Of a stretch of DNA of 64,000 nt, positions 9,347 through 17,339 are shown one piece after another. Both the position numbers and the translations under genes were made by a program. The DNA comes from Brevibacillus reuszeri (GTDB taxonomy: Bacteria > Bacillota > Bacilli > Brevibacillales > Brevibacillaceae), in NCBI RefSeq assembly GCF_001187725.1, contig NZ_LGIQ01000020.1, positions 48,574 through 112,573 of the forward strand, in the 5' to 3' direction. Below the pieces are notes generated by a model. That model saw nothing but the letters and a program-made list of their open reading frames with translations, did no database searches and was not told the DNA's origin. Position 1 is the first letter of the stretch. Every line of letters starts with the position of its first letter.

Positions 9347-9482
9347 GACACTGGATGCAGGATTCTGACTGTTTCCCTGATCTTTCCTGAAAGTTAGCCA
9401 TATAACGTACAACATTTAATTTTCTGATAAAAGTGTGATATATTGATGGGCGAAAGGGGTTTTTTAGAGGAGGTAGGAATAC

Positions 9483-10499
9483 ATGAGTGCTCACGTTTAC
9501 TTGCTGACCGGATATTTGGGAAGCGGAAAAACCACACTTTTGCAAAAACTGCTTACTCATCTGCAGCAACAGGATGACAAGGTTGTGGTTTTGATGAACG
9601 AAATGGGAGAAGAAGATATTGATGGCGAACAGCTGCAAGGTTTTGGTTTCCCCGTAAAAAAATTGTTGGATGGCTGCATTTGCTGCTCTATCCAGGGAGA
9701 ATTGACCGAGGGGCTTAAGGACATTCTTCAATCACTTGGGCCGGACCGTATTCTTATCGAAACGACTGGTGTCGCAGACCCGATTGAAGTGGTCGATGCA
9801 CTGACACATCCAGAATTGTACGATCGCCTCGATTTGCGCGGAATCATCAGTGTCGTAGACGCATCGCGTTTCCTGGAGCTCAATTCACGCTTTTCATCCA
9901 CAAGCTCTTTAGTCAAGACCATCCGCAATCAAGTCAAATACGCAGACTTGCTCCTATTAAATAAAATGGATCTCGCTACTGCCGATGTGCTTCAGAAAGT
10001 GGAGCAGAAGTTAAAAGAGCTAAACCCACTTGCCCCGATCCATACAACGATCCAAAGCGACATGGATCTAAACCGTCTTTTGTCCGTCGAGCGCCTGGCA
10101 AAGCAATACAAAAAAGACAATGACACCGCGAAAGCTGTACCTGTTCAAAAAACGATTGGACGACTCTCGCCCATGGACAAGCTCAAACAATCATTGGGGC
10201 TTCGAACGAGCCAGCCTTCACTCTACAACAGTATTGACAGCTTTTCCCACCAATTCACGGGACCTGTCCATGCGGAAAAATTTGAAGACTTTCTCTATGC
10301 GCTGCCAAAAAACGTCTATCGAGCCAAAGGCTACGTGCAGTTTCATGGCAAGCAAGAGCTTATCTCCTTTCAACATACAGACAATCAGGTTCATTTGTTT
10401 CCATTTGAAAATTTCGGTCCAAAAATGGTAGCTGTCTTCATCGGAGAAGGAATGGATCAGGAAAAAATCTTGAACGATCTAAAAGATTGCTACATGTAA
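9483..10499 (+). CDS. COG0523 (CobW/ZNG-type) GTP-dependent metallochaperone
   Basis: A 338-residue protein of the CobW/YjiA/Zng1 G3E GTPase family. It has P-loop GYLGSGKT (10-17), the diagnostic metal motif CICC (65-68), an ETTG switch segment and NKMD for guanine recognition. The C-terminal CobW_C domain spans about 245-335. Family members hand zinc, cobalt or other metals to client enzymes; the client cannot be told here, and I saw no clear Zur box. The ribosome site is GAGGAGG. It is transcribed against all its neighbours, inserted between spoVG and glmU, which adjoin in Bacillus. A hairpin terminator follows at 10510-10550. Confidence 0.88.
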   Translation: MSAHVYLLTGYLGSGKTTLLQKLLTHLQQQDDKVVVLMNEMGEEDIDGEQLQGFGFPVKKLLDGCICCSIQGELTEGLKDILQSLGPDRILIETTGVADPIEVVDALTHPELYDRLDLRGIISVVDASRFLELNSRFSSTSSLVKTIRNQVKYADLLLLNKMDLATADVLQKVEQKLKELNPLAPIHTTIQSDMDLNRLLSVERLAKQYKKDNDTAKAVPVQKTIGRLSPMDKLKQSLGLRTSQPSLYNSIDSFSHQFTGPVHAEKFEDFLYALPKNVYRAKGYVQFHGKQELISFQHTDNQVHLFPFENFGPKMVAVFIGEGMDQEKILNDLKDCYM

Positions 10500-10509
10500 A
10501 CGGACACCG

Positions 10510-10550
10510 AAGCACCCTGCCAGTAAGGGACAGGGTGCTTAGTTTGTTTA
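10510..10550. terminator. Terminator between convergent GTPase gene and spoVG
   Basis: Perfect 10-bp stem AAGCACCCTG/CAGGGTGCTT, then a T-rich stretch on the plus strand. It lies in the 48-bp gap between two convergent genes and can serve both. Confidence 0.75.
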
Positions 10551-10835
10551 TGCACCAGCTTCGATGGTGCTTTCTTCTTCTTGACCTACGCGTTCGTACT
10601 CATTCAATACTGCCGCTTGAATTTTTTCTCGAGTAGTCGAGGAAATCGGGTGCGCGATATCACGGAATTCTCCATCCGGTGTGCGCTTGCTCGGCATGGC
10701 TACAAACATGCCATTGTTCCCGTCAATGACACGGATATCATGAACCACGAATTCGTGGTCGATTGTAATGGATGCAATCGCTTTCATCCTACCATCCGTA
10801 TTCACTCGGCGAAGTCTTACGTCTGTAACTTCCAT
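10548..10835 (-). CDS. spoVG: Septation/regulatory protein SpoVG
   Basis: A 95-residue SpoVG-family nucleic-acid-binding regulator (MEVTDVRLRRVN..., IDHEFVVHDIRVIDG, GMFVAMPSKRTPDGEFRDIAHPI). It is known to affect asymmetric septation, capsule and stress gene expression in Firmicutes. The ribosome site is AAAGGGAGTG. A sigma-H-type promoter with an AT-rich tract upstream matches the regulation known in Bacillus, where AbrB represses and sigma-H activates. Downstream is a convergent metallochaperone gene rather than glmU. Confidence 0.97.
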   Translation of the reverse strand: MEVTDVRLRRVNTDGRMKAIASITIDHEFVVHDIRVIDGNNGMFVAMPSKRTPDGEFRDIAHPISSTTREKIQAAVLNEYERVGQEEESTIEAGA

Positions 10836-10873
10836 CTAGTTCACTCCCTTTATCTATGAAACGCGTTTAGGAG

Positions 10874-10903
10874 TATTTCCACCCTCTGGGTAAATATTCC
10901 TGC
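10874..10903 (-). promoter_or_regulatory. Sigma-H promoter of spoVG with upstream AT box
   Basis: On the minus strand GCAGGAATA and GTGGAAATA are spaced as the sigma-H consensus (RNAGGAWWW / RNNGAATWW). Directly upstream (about 10918-10952) is a strongly AT-rich stretch like the AbrB-binding A+T box of Bacillus spoVG. The remaining gap up to 11184 holds an imperfect inverted repeat and the ridA terminator. Confidence 0.65.
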
Positions 10904-11001
10904 TAATCTTATGCAAATTTTTATAAAATATATAAAATTATTCATATCATTGAGTATATTTACGAAACAAGCTTGAGACCAGGGTCATAAAAACATTAGA
11001 A

Positions 11002-11038
11002 AACTTAGCTACGCCAAGCTTTTGGCGGAGCCTTAGTT
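11002..11038. repeat. Imperfect inverted repeat upstream of spoVG
   Basis: The arms AACTTAGCTACGCCAA and TTGGCGGAGCCTTAGTT pair around a 4-nt GCTT loop. There is no T-run. The left arm shares CTTAGCT(A)C-CCAAGCT with the palindrome at 5150-5168, suggesting a small intergenic repeat family. Confidence 0.5.
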
Positions 11039-11081
11039 GCACTTATACTATCATCCTTACATTTATACTTTCCGATAGTAC

Positions 11082-11118
11082 AAAAAACAGCCCGATGCTG
11101 GCTATGCGCATCAGGCTG
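11082..11118 (-). terminator. Terminator of the ispE-purR-ridA unit
   Basis: Stem CAGCCTGATGC/GCATCGGGCTG followed by TTTTTT on the minus strand, 66 bp past the ridA stop. Confidence 0.85.
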
Positions 11119-11184
11119 ATTTCTATTTTTACGGCCGCTAGTACGCGTCCTCTCCCCAAGGAGCAGACCACGATAGTCAGCCTC

Positions 11185-11571
11185 TTATGCTTCCAAATAA
11201 GCAACGACTTCAATTTCTACTTTCACGTCACGCGGCAGACGCGCAACCTCTACAGTAGAACGAGCCGGTTTATGGTCGCCAAAATACTGACCGTACACTT
11301 CGTTCAATTGACCAAAATCGTTCATGTCCTTAATAAAGACGGTTGCTTTCACAACGCTGGACAAGCTGCCACCTGCTTCTGCCAATACCGCCTGGATATT
11401 TGCAAAAACCTGATGTGCCTGCGTTGCGATGTCGCCCTCTACCAGTGTACCATCTGCACGCAGCGGGATTTGTCCGGATGCAAACAGGAACGGACCTACC
11501 TTAGCCGCTTGGCTGTAAGGACCGATTGCTGCTGGAGCCTTGTCAGTTGAAACAAAAGAGATTGCCACCAT
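11185..11571 (-). CDS. ridA: RidA family enamine/imine deaminase
   Basis: A 128-residue YjgF/YER057c/UK114 protein. The signature region near the C-terminus (ARSTVEVARLPRDVKVEIEVVAYLE) contains the arginine that binds the substrate carboxylate, and the N-terminus has APAAIGPYSQA. The family hydrolyses reactive 2-aminoacrylate made by PLP enzymes. In Bacillus the orthologue yabJ adjoins purR and was reported to affect purine control. Here it begins 4 bp after purR ends and is surely co-transcribed. The ribosome site is GAGGGGAG. Confidence 0.95.
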   Translation of the reverse strand: MVAISFVSTDKAPAAIGPYSQAAKVGPFLFASGQIPLRADGTLVEGDIATQAHQVFANIQAVLAEAGGSLSSVVKATVFIKDMNDFGQLNEVYGQYFGDHKPARSTVEVARLPRDVKVEIEVVAYLEA

Positions 11572-11575
11572 TCAT

Positions 11576-12409
11576 CTACTCCCCTCTATTTTCAAAAAAG
11601 CTGCCTAGCTCAATTTCTATCTGCTTACCCTTGATGTCTACATCCTGCAGCTTGGCAAGTGAAACATATTCATCGACCAGACGCTCGGAAACGTCTGCCG
11701 TTGTTTCCACCAAAACGCCACACCCAACTACGGTAGCACGGAATTCCTGCAAAAGATCGATCATGCCGCGCAGCGTACCGCCTGCTTTCATGAAGTCGTC
11801 CACAATCAGGACACGCGACTGTTCAGCCAGGGCACGTCTCGCCAGTGACATGGTTTGAATCCGCTTACTGGAACCTGATACATAATTAATGCTCACAACT
11901 GAACCTTCCGTCACCTTGTTGTCACGGCGCACGATGACCACCGGTACATTGAGGAACATCGCTGTTGCATAGGCAAGTGGAATTCCTTTGGTTTCCACCG
12001 TCATGACAACATCCACGTTCTTTTCCGCATAGGCCGTTGCAAAAATTTTGCCGATCTGGGACATCGTTGACGGGTTACCGAGAATGTCCGACATGTACAG
12101 GTACCCACCTGGCAAAAGCCGCTCCGGATTAGCCAGATGTACAATCAGATCGCGAACAAACTGAAGGGCCTCGTCCGTTTTGACCTGAGGAATAAACTTT
12201 ACTCCTCCTGCCGCCCCCGCCACCGTCTTCAGCAAGCCTACACCTTGGACTTCAAACGCTTCCTTGATAATAGACAAGTCCTCACTAATGGATGATTTCG
12301 CCGCCCCGTATTGTTCGGCAAACAAAGTAAGAGGAGTCAGTGTGTGGGGATGAGCAAGCAAGTGCTGCGTCATGTCGACCAGACGGGCACTTCTGCGCAA
12401 TTTCTTCAT
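11576..12409 (-). CDS. purR: Purine operon repressor PurR
   Basis: A 277-residue protein with an N-terminal winged helix (about 1-73) and a type I phosphoribosyltransferase-like domain carrying the PRPP motif VLIVDDFMKAGGT. PurR binds DNA in the absence of PRPP and represses purine synthesis genes. The start ATG has GGAGGAAGAG upstream. A CCGAATATTA word at 12426-12435 resembles one half of a PurBox just before the gene, but no clear inverted partner was seen, so autoregulation is unproven. It lies between ispE and ridA as in Bacillus. Confidence 0.96.
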   Translation of the reverse strand: MKKLRRSARLVDMTQHLLAHPHTLTPLTLFAEQYGAAKSSISEDLSIIKEAFEVQGVGLLKTVAGAAGGVKFIPQVKTDEALQFVRDLIVHLANPERLLPGGYLYMSDILGNPSTMSQIGKIFATAYAEKNVDVVMTVETKGIPLAYATAMFLNVPVVIVRRDNKVTEGSVVSINYVSGSSKRIQTMSLARRALAEQSRVLIVDDFMKAGGTLRGMIDLLQEFRATVVGCGVLVETTADVSERLVDEYVSLAKLQDVDIKGKQIEIELGSFFENRGE

Positions 12410-12464
12410 GGCTCTTCCTCCAAAACCGAATATTATGGTGCTAATGTATCATTTCCATACGGGT

Positions 12465-13343
12465 TCATGCAAGCACTTCCCCTTCAACGGCGCCTAACAT
12501 TCGGACAACGTACACATCTTTTACAAATCCACGCAAGGCATTATAGATGCGATGCACTTTAGCTTCCTTCTGCACAAGGGCAAATACAGTCGGTCCACTG
12601 CCTGACATCAGTACGCCATCTGCTCCCGATGCCATCATGAGCTCCTTGATTTGCCGCACCTGTGGATGCATGGATAACGTTACATTTTCGAGCACATTTC
12701 CAAGCGATTGACACATCAGGGAGAAGTCTTGTCCCTCAATAGCTTGAAGCATCTGCTCGGTAGATGGATGGTTGGTGATCTCCTGCACACGCAAATTGCC
12801 GTATACATCTGGCGTTGATACTCCTATTGGCGGCTTGGCAAGAATGACCCAGCACGGAGCTGGCGTCCCCAGATGCGTGATCTGTTCTCCCCGCCCTTTT
12901 GCTAGCGCTGTTCCTCCATAGACACAGAATGGCACATCTGAGCCGATCTCTGCGCCCAATACTGCCAGCTCGTCTATTGTCAGACCGAGATCCCACAATT
13001 GATTCAGGCCGCGCAATGTCGCTGCAGCATCACTGCTTCCTCCAGCCAAACCGGCAGCAACCGGAATTTGTTTGTCGATATACATATGTACGCCCTGGCG
13101 CACCTGATAACGTTCTTTCATAAGGACTGCCGCTTTATACGCATGGTTCCGAATATCATCTGGTACGAAGCTGGCAGAACAGTCCAGCGTAATCTCACCA
13201 TCTTCGCGTAGAGTCAGATCTACACGATCAGCCAAGTCTACGGTAGTCATCACCATTTCCACTTCGTGATAACCGTCCGGCCGTTTGGCAAGCACGTCAA
13301 GAGTCAAGTTGATTTTGGCCGGAGCTTTGACCGAGATACGCAC
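12465..13343 (-). CDS. ispE: 4-diphosphocytidyl-2-C-methyl-D-erythritol kinase
   Basis: A 292-residue GHMP kinase of the MEP isoprenoid pathway. It has the KAPAKINLTLDV N-terminus, the ATP loop PVAAGLAGGSSDAAATLRGLN and C-terminal GADGVLMSGSGPTVFAL. The start is GTG at 13343 because GAGGTG lies 7 nt before it and the protein then begins VRISVKAPAKIN like other IspE; an upstream TTG at 13370 is less likely. A promoter with an extended -10 lies at about 13385. It heads the ispE-purR-ridA operon. Confidence 0.96.
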   Translation of the reverse strand: MRISVKAPAKINLTLDVLAKRPDGYHEVEMVMTTVDLADRVDLTLREDGEITLDCSASFVPDDIRNHAYKAAVLMKERYQVRQGVHMYIDKQIPVAAGLAGGSSDAAATLRGLNQLWDLGLTIDELAVLGAEIGSDVPFCVYGGTALAKGRGEQITHLGTPAPCWVILAKPPIGVSTPDVYGNLRVQEITNHPSTEQMLQAIEGQDFSLMCQSLGNVLENVTLSMHPQVRQIKELMMASGADGVLMSGSGPTVFALVQKEAKVHRIYNALRGFVKDVYVVRMLGAVEGEVLA

Positions 13344-13384
13344 GTTGTTCACCTCTGCCCACTTTCTCAATTTCCTAGTTCCCT

Positions 13385-13390
13385 ATTGTA
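13385..13390 (-). promoter_or_regulatory. Extended -10 of the ispE promoter
   Basis: On the minus strand TGCTACAAT gives an extended -10 about 40 bp before the ispE start; no good -35 is visible. The rest of the 13344-13643 gap holds the sspF terminator and nothing coding that I can support. Confidence 0.45.
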
Positions 13391-13531
13391 GCATAGGGAT
13401 TCTCTTCCATGCCACTTGATCAGCCAAAAAGAATATGCTGGCTACCATTAGGCGAAAGATTCGAAAAAGCGGCACGAACCAAGCATGCCTCTTACTCCCA
13501 ATACCCCGTACCCAGAGCATGCTGTACACCC

Positions 13532-13557
13532 AAAAAGACCAGGGAATCGCCCTGGTC
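13532..13557 (-). terminator. Terminator after sspF
   Basis: Stem GACCAGGG/CCCTGGTC with a 5-nt loop followed by TTTTT on the minus strand, about 87 bp after the sspF stop. Confidence 0.85.
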
Positions 13558-13643
13558 CTGTCAACGAGTTTGTTTGGTATGCGAAAAGCGTCTCGACGTA
13601 TGGTACGAAGCACACAGCTGTGACAGGCCTGTTTATCAGCCTG

Positions 13644-13826
13644 TTATAGCTTTCTGGCTGCCATTGCTTCCTGTGCCATTTGCACAGCCCGTTTTACCAT
13701 GTTGCCAGCGTCACGCGTCGTGATGGCACCCCAGCCCTCGGCTTTTACCTTATCGTAAAAGCCAAGCTCCTTGGCCAGCTCCATTTTGAACTCCTCTGAC
13801 ATCATGCTGTTTCGTCTGCGACTCAT
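13644..13826 (-). CDS. sspF: Small acid-soluble spore protein (alpha/beta-like, SspF)
   Basis: A 60-residue protein beginning MSRRRNSMMSEEFKMELAKELG and carrying the SASP signature GWGAITTRDAGNMVKRAVQ. It is close to the minor alpha/beta-like SASP SspF in length and sequence. Such proteins coat spore DNA against UV damage. The start at 13826 has AAGGGAGG 7 nt upstream; a longer frame to 13880 lacks support. It lies between veg and ispE as in Bacillus. Its own terminator and a sigma-G-like upstream element mark it as a single forespore gene. Confidence 0.93.
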   Translation of the reverse strand: MSRRRNSMMSEEFKMELAKELGFYDKVKAEGWGAITTRDAGNMVKRAVQMAQEAMAARKL

Positions 13827-13853
13827 AACAGCCTCCCTTCTCGTTGACAAGGT

Positions 13854-13884
13854 TAGTTTGTCCCACAGAAGCTGTTTCATATGA
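13854..13884 (-). promoter_or_regulatory. Possible sigma-G promoter of sspF
   Basis: On the minus strand TCATA and CAAACTA lie about 19 bp apart, a partial match to the sigma-G consensus, about 28 bp before the sspF start. Expected from the gene type, but each box has a mismatch. Confidence 0.4.
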
Positions 13885-13969
13885 AAACGGGCACCTAGTT
13901 ATCCCAGCCTGAGAGCCTATGTACGGATCATTTTCAGTTAACCAGGTATGAGACCGCAAACACGCTGAA

Positions 13970-14004
13970 AAATAAAACAGTAGAACCCAAGGGGCTCTAC
14001 TGTT
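13970..14004 (-). terminator. Terminator of veg
   Basis: Stem AACAGTAGAGCCC/GGGTTCTACTGTT followed by TTATTTTT on the minus strand; the stem includes the veg stop codon. Confidence 0.85.
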
Positions 14005-14269
14005 GTACAAATGTAATGCGAATGTGCTCGTTTTCGCGGCACACCGTCAACTCTACTGTTTCCGTCAAGATGTCAGCATAGCTGTAAGAGACCCGCTCAA
14101 AGAGTTGATCATCGTCAAGCTTTACTACAAATACAGAGGGGTATGTTTCCTCGAGGATGCCACTTCGTTCAACGGTTTTTCGGCGCCCACCATTTGCCTT
14201 CAGCAGGATGCGCTCACCAATATGCCCGTCTAAACTGCGTTTAATGTCAAGTAACGCGTTTCTTGCCAT
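13997..14269 (-). CDS. veg: Veg protein (biofilm-related, DUF1021)
   Basis: A 90-residue protein matching Bacillus Veg along its length (DIKRSLDGHIGERILLKANGGRRKTVERSGIL, then VSYSYADILTETVEL). Veg has been reported to stimulate biofilm matrix expression by opposing SinR; its biochemistry is not settled. The ATG at 14269 is chosen because GAGGTGG precedes it; an in-frame GTG at 14281 lies within that ribosome site. Two strong tandem sigma-A promoters upstream suggest high vegetative expression, as known for veg. Confidence 0.94.
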   Translation of the reverse strand: MARNALLDIKRSLDGHIGERILLKANGGRRKTVERSGILEETYPSVFVVKLDDDQLFERVSYSYADILTETVELTVCRENEHIRITFVQQ

Positions 14270-14294
14270 TGTTCCATCCACCTCGCTTACATCT

Positions 14295-14323
14295 ATTGTA
14301 ACAGCACATGCTTATTTTGTCAA
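14295..14323 (-). promoter_or_regulatory. Sigma-A promoter of veg (proximal)
   Basis: TTGACA and TACAAT separated by 17 bp on the minus strand, 26 bp before the veg start. Confidence 0.8.
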
Positions 14324-14334
14324 AGAAATAAAAA

Positions 14335-14364
14335 ATTATAGCAACCCAGCCGATATTTTGTCAA
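14335..14364 (-). promoter_or_regulatory. Sigma-A promoter of veg (distal)
   Basis: Consensus TTGACA and TATAAT on the minus strand with an 18-bp spacer, about 40 bp upstream of the proximal promoter. A third TTGACA further up (about 14395) lacks a good -10. Confidence 0.75.
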
Positions 14365-14428
14365 CGGGGTTTTTTTCATGAAATACGTTGATTTTTGTCA
14401 ATAAGATCGGCTCTAAAGGCTGAATTCA

Positions 14429-14471
14429 CAAAAAAACCCCACTTTTGGCGTAATTAGCCCAAAAACGGGGA
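14429..14471 (-). terminator. Terminator after rsmA
   Basis: A long stem pairing CCCCGTTTTTGG with CCAAAAGTGGGG on the minus strand, followed by TTTTTTT, 11 bp past the rsmA stop. Confidence 0.85.
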
Positions 14472-14481
14472 GTGATTGGAA

Positions 14482-15378
14482 CTATTTTGCGATCAAACCG
14501 CGCCGTAAGCCTTCGTTGGCAAGGCGAGAAAATTCCTCAATACTGAGTGTTTCCCCTCGACGAGTCGGATCGATTCCGATATCGGCGAGCATCTGTATTA
14601 CTTCATCCTTTTGCGTTTTTAGAAACAGACCATTCATCAGGTTGTTCAACAGCGTTTTGCGACGCTGCGCGAACGAGCTACGCACAACCCGGAAGAAGAT
14701 GTCCTGATCATCCACCTCGACAGGAGGACGCTCTCTCACCTTGAGACGAATCACGGCAGAATCTACGTTTGGACGCGGTATAAAGACACTAGCAGGAACA
14801 ATCATAGCTACCTCTGTTTCGGCATAGAATTGTGCCGCTACAGAAAGGGAGCCATAATCCTTTGTACCTGGTTTGGCTGCGATCCGCTCCGCTACCTCCT
14901 TTTGGATCATGACAACGATGTTTTCCAGCGGGAGACGCTCTTCTAACAGCTTCATCAAGATTGGTGTCGTCACGTAGTAAGGCAGGTTCGCTACCACGCT
15001 CAGCTTGTCCACGCCCGTCATTTTTTCCTCTATCAGCGACTTCAGGTTCAGCTCCAGCACATCGCCATGCACAACCTCGATATTTTCATAGGGTGACAGT
15101 GTGTCCTCCAGAATGGGCAGGAGCCTCTGATCGATCTCAATCGCCATGACCTTGCCTGCGATACGTCCCAGCTGCTCCGTGAGTGCTCCGATTCCAGGAC
15201 CGATTTCAATCGCGCCTTTTTCTTTGGTCAGATCAGCAGCGGAAACGATATTATGCAAAATATTGGTGTCGACCAGAAAGTTTTGACCAAGACTCTTTTT
15301 AAAAGAGAAGCCATACTTCTCCAAAATTTCCTTGGTTCGTGTAGGTGTGGCGATATCTTTGCCAGCAATTTGGGTCAT
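14482..15378 (-). CDS. rsmA: 16S rRNA (A1518/A1519) dimethyltransferase
   Basis: A 298-residue KsgA/RsmA enzyme that dimethylates two adjacent adenines near the 16S 3' end. The N-terminus has SFKKSLGQNFLVD, and the SAM site is EIGPGIGALTEQL. The catalytic motif IV is NLPYYVTTPIL. It starts 3 bp after the stop of rnmV, with which it must be co-translated or co-transcribed. The Bacillus protease gene yabG, normally next, is absent between it and veg. Confidence 0.97.
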   Translation of the reverse strand: MTQIAGKDIATPTRTKEILEKYGFSFKKSLGQNFLVDTNILHNIVSAADLTKEKGAIEIGPGIGALTEQLGRIAGKVMAIEIDQRLLPILEDTLSPYENIEVVHGDVLELNLKSLIEEKMTGVDKLSVVANLPYYVTTPILMKLLEERLPLENIVVMIQKEVAERIAAKPGTKDYGSLSVAAQFYAETEVAMIVPASVFIPRPNVDSAVIRLKVRERPPVEVDDQDIFFRVVRSSFAQRRKTLLNNLMNGLFLKTQKDEVIQMLADIGIDPTRRGETLSIEEFSRLANEGLRRGLIAK

Positions 15379-15381
15379 GGC

Positions 15382-15933
15382 TTACTCCCTCTCTTTGTCA
15401 ATGGCTTTTATAGCCGCTTCGAATTCATCTCGATTGATCTGAAAAGCATTCAGGCGTTGCAGCATCTGTTTGGCATTCGCATAACCGATGCCGAGCGCCT
15501 CTCCCAGCTTTATACGACGCTCCTTGGAGTCAGGACCTGATGTCAGTCCGTTTTCGAGCATATCGTCTGCTGTAATCTCTCCTGCCGTTTCTGCCATCTC
15601 TGTACGCACTTCTGACAGCGCACGAATGATTACTTCATCTGAGGCGTTCTCCACCCCAATATCGCCTTTTTTAGTGCCGTCCTCTTGCGTGATGAAGGCA
15701 TGCTTGCAGCCGGGCACCTGGCGGCTAATAATTTTGCGTATGCGCTCCCCTTGGTAATCAGGGTCCGTAAAAATGATAACACCGCGCTTTTTCTGCGCGA
15801 GCCTGATTTTCTCAATCGTTCTTGTATGAATGGCAGAGCCGCCTGTCTCAATCGTATCCGCGTTAACCGCTCTTTTGATGGCAGCGGTATCGTCCCTTCC
15901 CTCTACCACGATGACCTCTTTGATCTTCATCAT
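15382..15933 (-). CDS. rnmV: Ribonuclease M5 (5S rRNA maturase)
   Basis: A 183-residue TOPRIM-type nuclease. The TOPRIM motifs are visible as VVEGRDD (Glu near 11) and FTDPDYQGERIR (DxD-like, 56-60). It cleaves double-stranded 5S precursor once L18 is bound. The ribosome site is GTGGGAGC before a double ATG. It is next to rsmA as in Bacillus. Confidence 0.95.
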   Translation of the reverse strand: MMKIKEVIVVEGRDDTAAIKRAVNADTIETGGSAIHTRTIEKIRLAQKKRGVIIFTDPDYQGERIRKIISRQVPGCKHAFITQEDGTKKGDIGVENASDEVIIRALSEVRTEMAETAGEITADDMLENGLTSGPDSKERRIKLGEALGIGYANAKQMLQRLNAFQINRDEFEAAIKAIDKERE

Positions 15934-15994
15934 GTGCTCCCACTTTCGTACAAAAATCCGTATGGTACTAGTGTTCCAAAAAAACCAAGCCCAC

Positions 15995-16024
15995 AGCCCA
16001 AAAAGAGTGAAACGTTTTTGGGCT
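15995..16024 (-). terminator. Hairpin between yabE and rnmV
   Basis: A 10-bp perfect stem AGCCCAAAAA/TTTTTGGGCT on the minus strand; a seven-T run lies a few bases further on. It probably ends or attenuates yabE transcription before rnmV. Confidence 0.55.
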
Positions 16025-16076
16025 CTGGACCGTCTTACTAGTATTCAGCTTATCACGACTGGCTTAAAAACGGAAA

Positions 16077-16099
16077 GACAGGAGCAAATCGCTCCTGTC
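16077..16099 (-). terminator. Terminator of yabE
   Basis: Stem GACAGGAGC/GCTCCTGTC immediately after the yabE stop, followed by TTTCC and then TTTTT on the minus strand. Confidence 0.65.
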
Positions 16100-17194
16100 C
16101 TACGGTTTCTGCGGGCCTATAATATAAACGGTTTTGTTGCGCTTGCGTCCAAACTGGACCGCCTCCGATTCTGTGCCAACAAAAACGTCAATTTTACCAC
16201 CGCGCATAGCGCCACCCGTATCCTCTGCTCGACGGTATCCTACTCCATCAATGTAGACCCACCATCCATATGGTATGACCTTAGGATCTACAGCGATTGT
16301 ATGACCAGCCTTAGCTTTTACCCCTGTTGCCGTGCGGCCATAGCCTGGCGAGCTCGGATGTTTGCCCCCACCTGATGGTGAATATGCAGTCAGGGTTACC
16401 CCTGTCAGTACTTTATTCGGCCTAAACACTTTTCCACCACGAGAAACCATACCTGCTGAAGCGACCAAGACCCGTTGTGATTTATCATCCGTTTGGAGCG
16501 CTGGGGCTGCAGTTCCGACAGCGATCACATGGTCCTTCTTTGGTGCAAGTACGTCTCTTGAAACCAGCTCACGGGAGACCTCAACTCCATCTTCCATGAC
16601 CAGCTTGTAGTGTGCAATTGCCTTACCTTCTTGCCCGCTTTGTAGCACGCGGGTCTTGCCCTTTTCTAAAGAGGGATCGTTCTTGCGGATTTCCTGATAA
16701 GCAACTTTCTCATCCACATCGACCGTCTGCTCCACAACGCGTTTGACGCTGATCGCAGAATCTTTGGTTAACGATGCGGTCAAAGCCGGTTCTACCCGGT
16801 CCTTTTCACTAAGCGCAATGCCGCCGTCCTTCAACGCACCAGCTACATCGCGATTTAGTGTCTGTATCACTTGTGTCTGCCCGTCAACCTGGACTGGTAT
16901 TGACCAGGTTGTATGTAAGGTAATTATTGCTCCGTCTGATAGCTTCGTCTGAGGTGTCGGTTGAAGGGAATCCTTTTCCGTTACCGTAATGCTTCGCTCG
17001 GTTAAGAACTGCTCCACGGTTTTTGCTTTGGTAGCTACCGTCTTGCTTTCTCCGTCCAACGAAAAAGTGACCTGTTTTGGCTGGGTAGCCTGGGCAGAGA
17101 AATAGCCAATCATGGGAACCAGCACAAGAGCAAGGCAGCCGAAAACGACAAGCCCCCGATTCTTATACCTTTCCCAAATTGCGCGTAACTCCAT
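16100..17194 (-). CDS. yabE: YabE-like cell-wall protein with DUF348, G5 and 3D domains
   Basis: A 364-residue exported protein. A membrane-anchoring N-terminal segment (VVFGCLALVLVPMIGYFSA) is followed by two DUF348 repeats (about 45-165), a G5 domain (about 165-245) and a C-terminal 3D domain (about 275-360). The 3D domain keeps its three aspartates in AVDP, AEDTGGA and KIDVFV, the signature of lytic-transglycosylase-like Rpf/YabE/MltA-type folds. It likely remodels peptidoglycan. The start is ATG at 17194 with AAGGAG 8 nt upstream. A consensus sigma-A promoter sits 117 bp upstream. I looked for a c-di-AMP riboswitch in the leader and saw none. Confidence 0.88.
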   Translation of the reverse strand: MELRAIWERYKNRGLVVFGCLALVLVPMIGYFSAQATQPKQVTFSLDGESKTVATKAKTVEQFLTERSITVTEKDSLQPTPQTKLSDGAIITLHTTWSIPVQVDGQTQVIQTLNRDVAGALKDGGIALSEKDRVEPALTASLTKDSAISVKRVVEQTVDVDEKVAYQEIRKNDPSLEKGKTRVLQSGQEGKAIAHYKLVMEDGVEVSRELVSRDVLAPKKDHVIAVGTAAPALQTDDKSQRVLVASAGMVSRGGKVFRPNKVLTGVTLTAYSPSGGGKHPSSPGYGRTATGVKAKAGHTIAVDPKVIPYGWWVYIDGVGYRRAEDTGGAMRGGKIDVFVGTESEAVQFGRKRNKTVYIIGPQKP

Positions 17195-17310
17195 TTCCCA
17201 CACTCCTTTTCCTAGAAAAGCGCGTTGGCTTTTCCTGTCTAGCCAGGTAAGGGTCGATGTAATTGCACTAATATTCTGGAAGTGGCCGGTACTAATTAAG
17301 GTCGGATTTG

Positions 17311-17339
17311 ATTGTATGTTATCTTCCCGGCTTTGTCAA
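17311..17339 (-). promoter_or_regulatory. Sigma-A promoter of yabE
   Basis: TTGACA and TACAAT on the minus strand with a 17-bp spacer, giving a leader of about 110 nt. The 17195-17541 gap otherwise holds only the tatD terminator. Confidence 0.8.

Noticed and set aside
12426..12435. PurBox before purR
   Set aside because: Only one half-site-like word (CCGAATATTA) and no inverted partner at the expected spacing; kept as a remark only.
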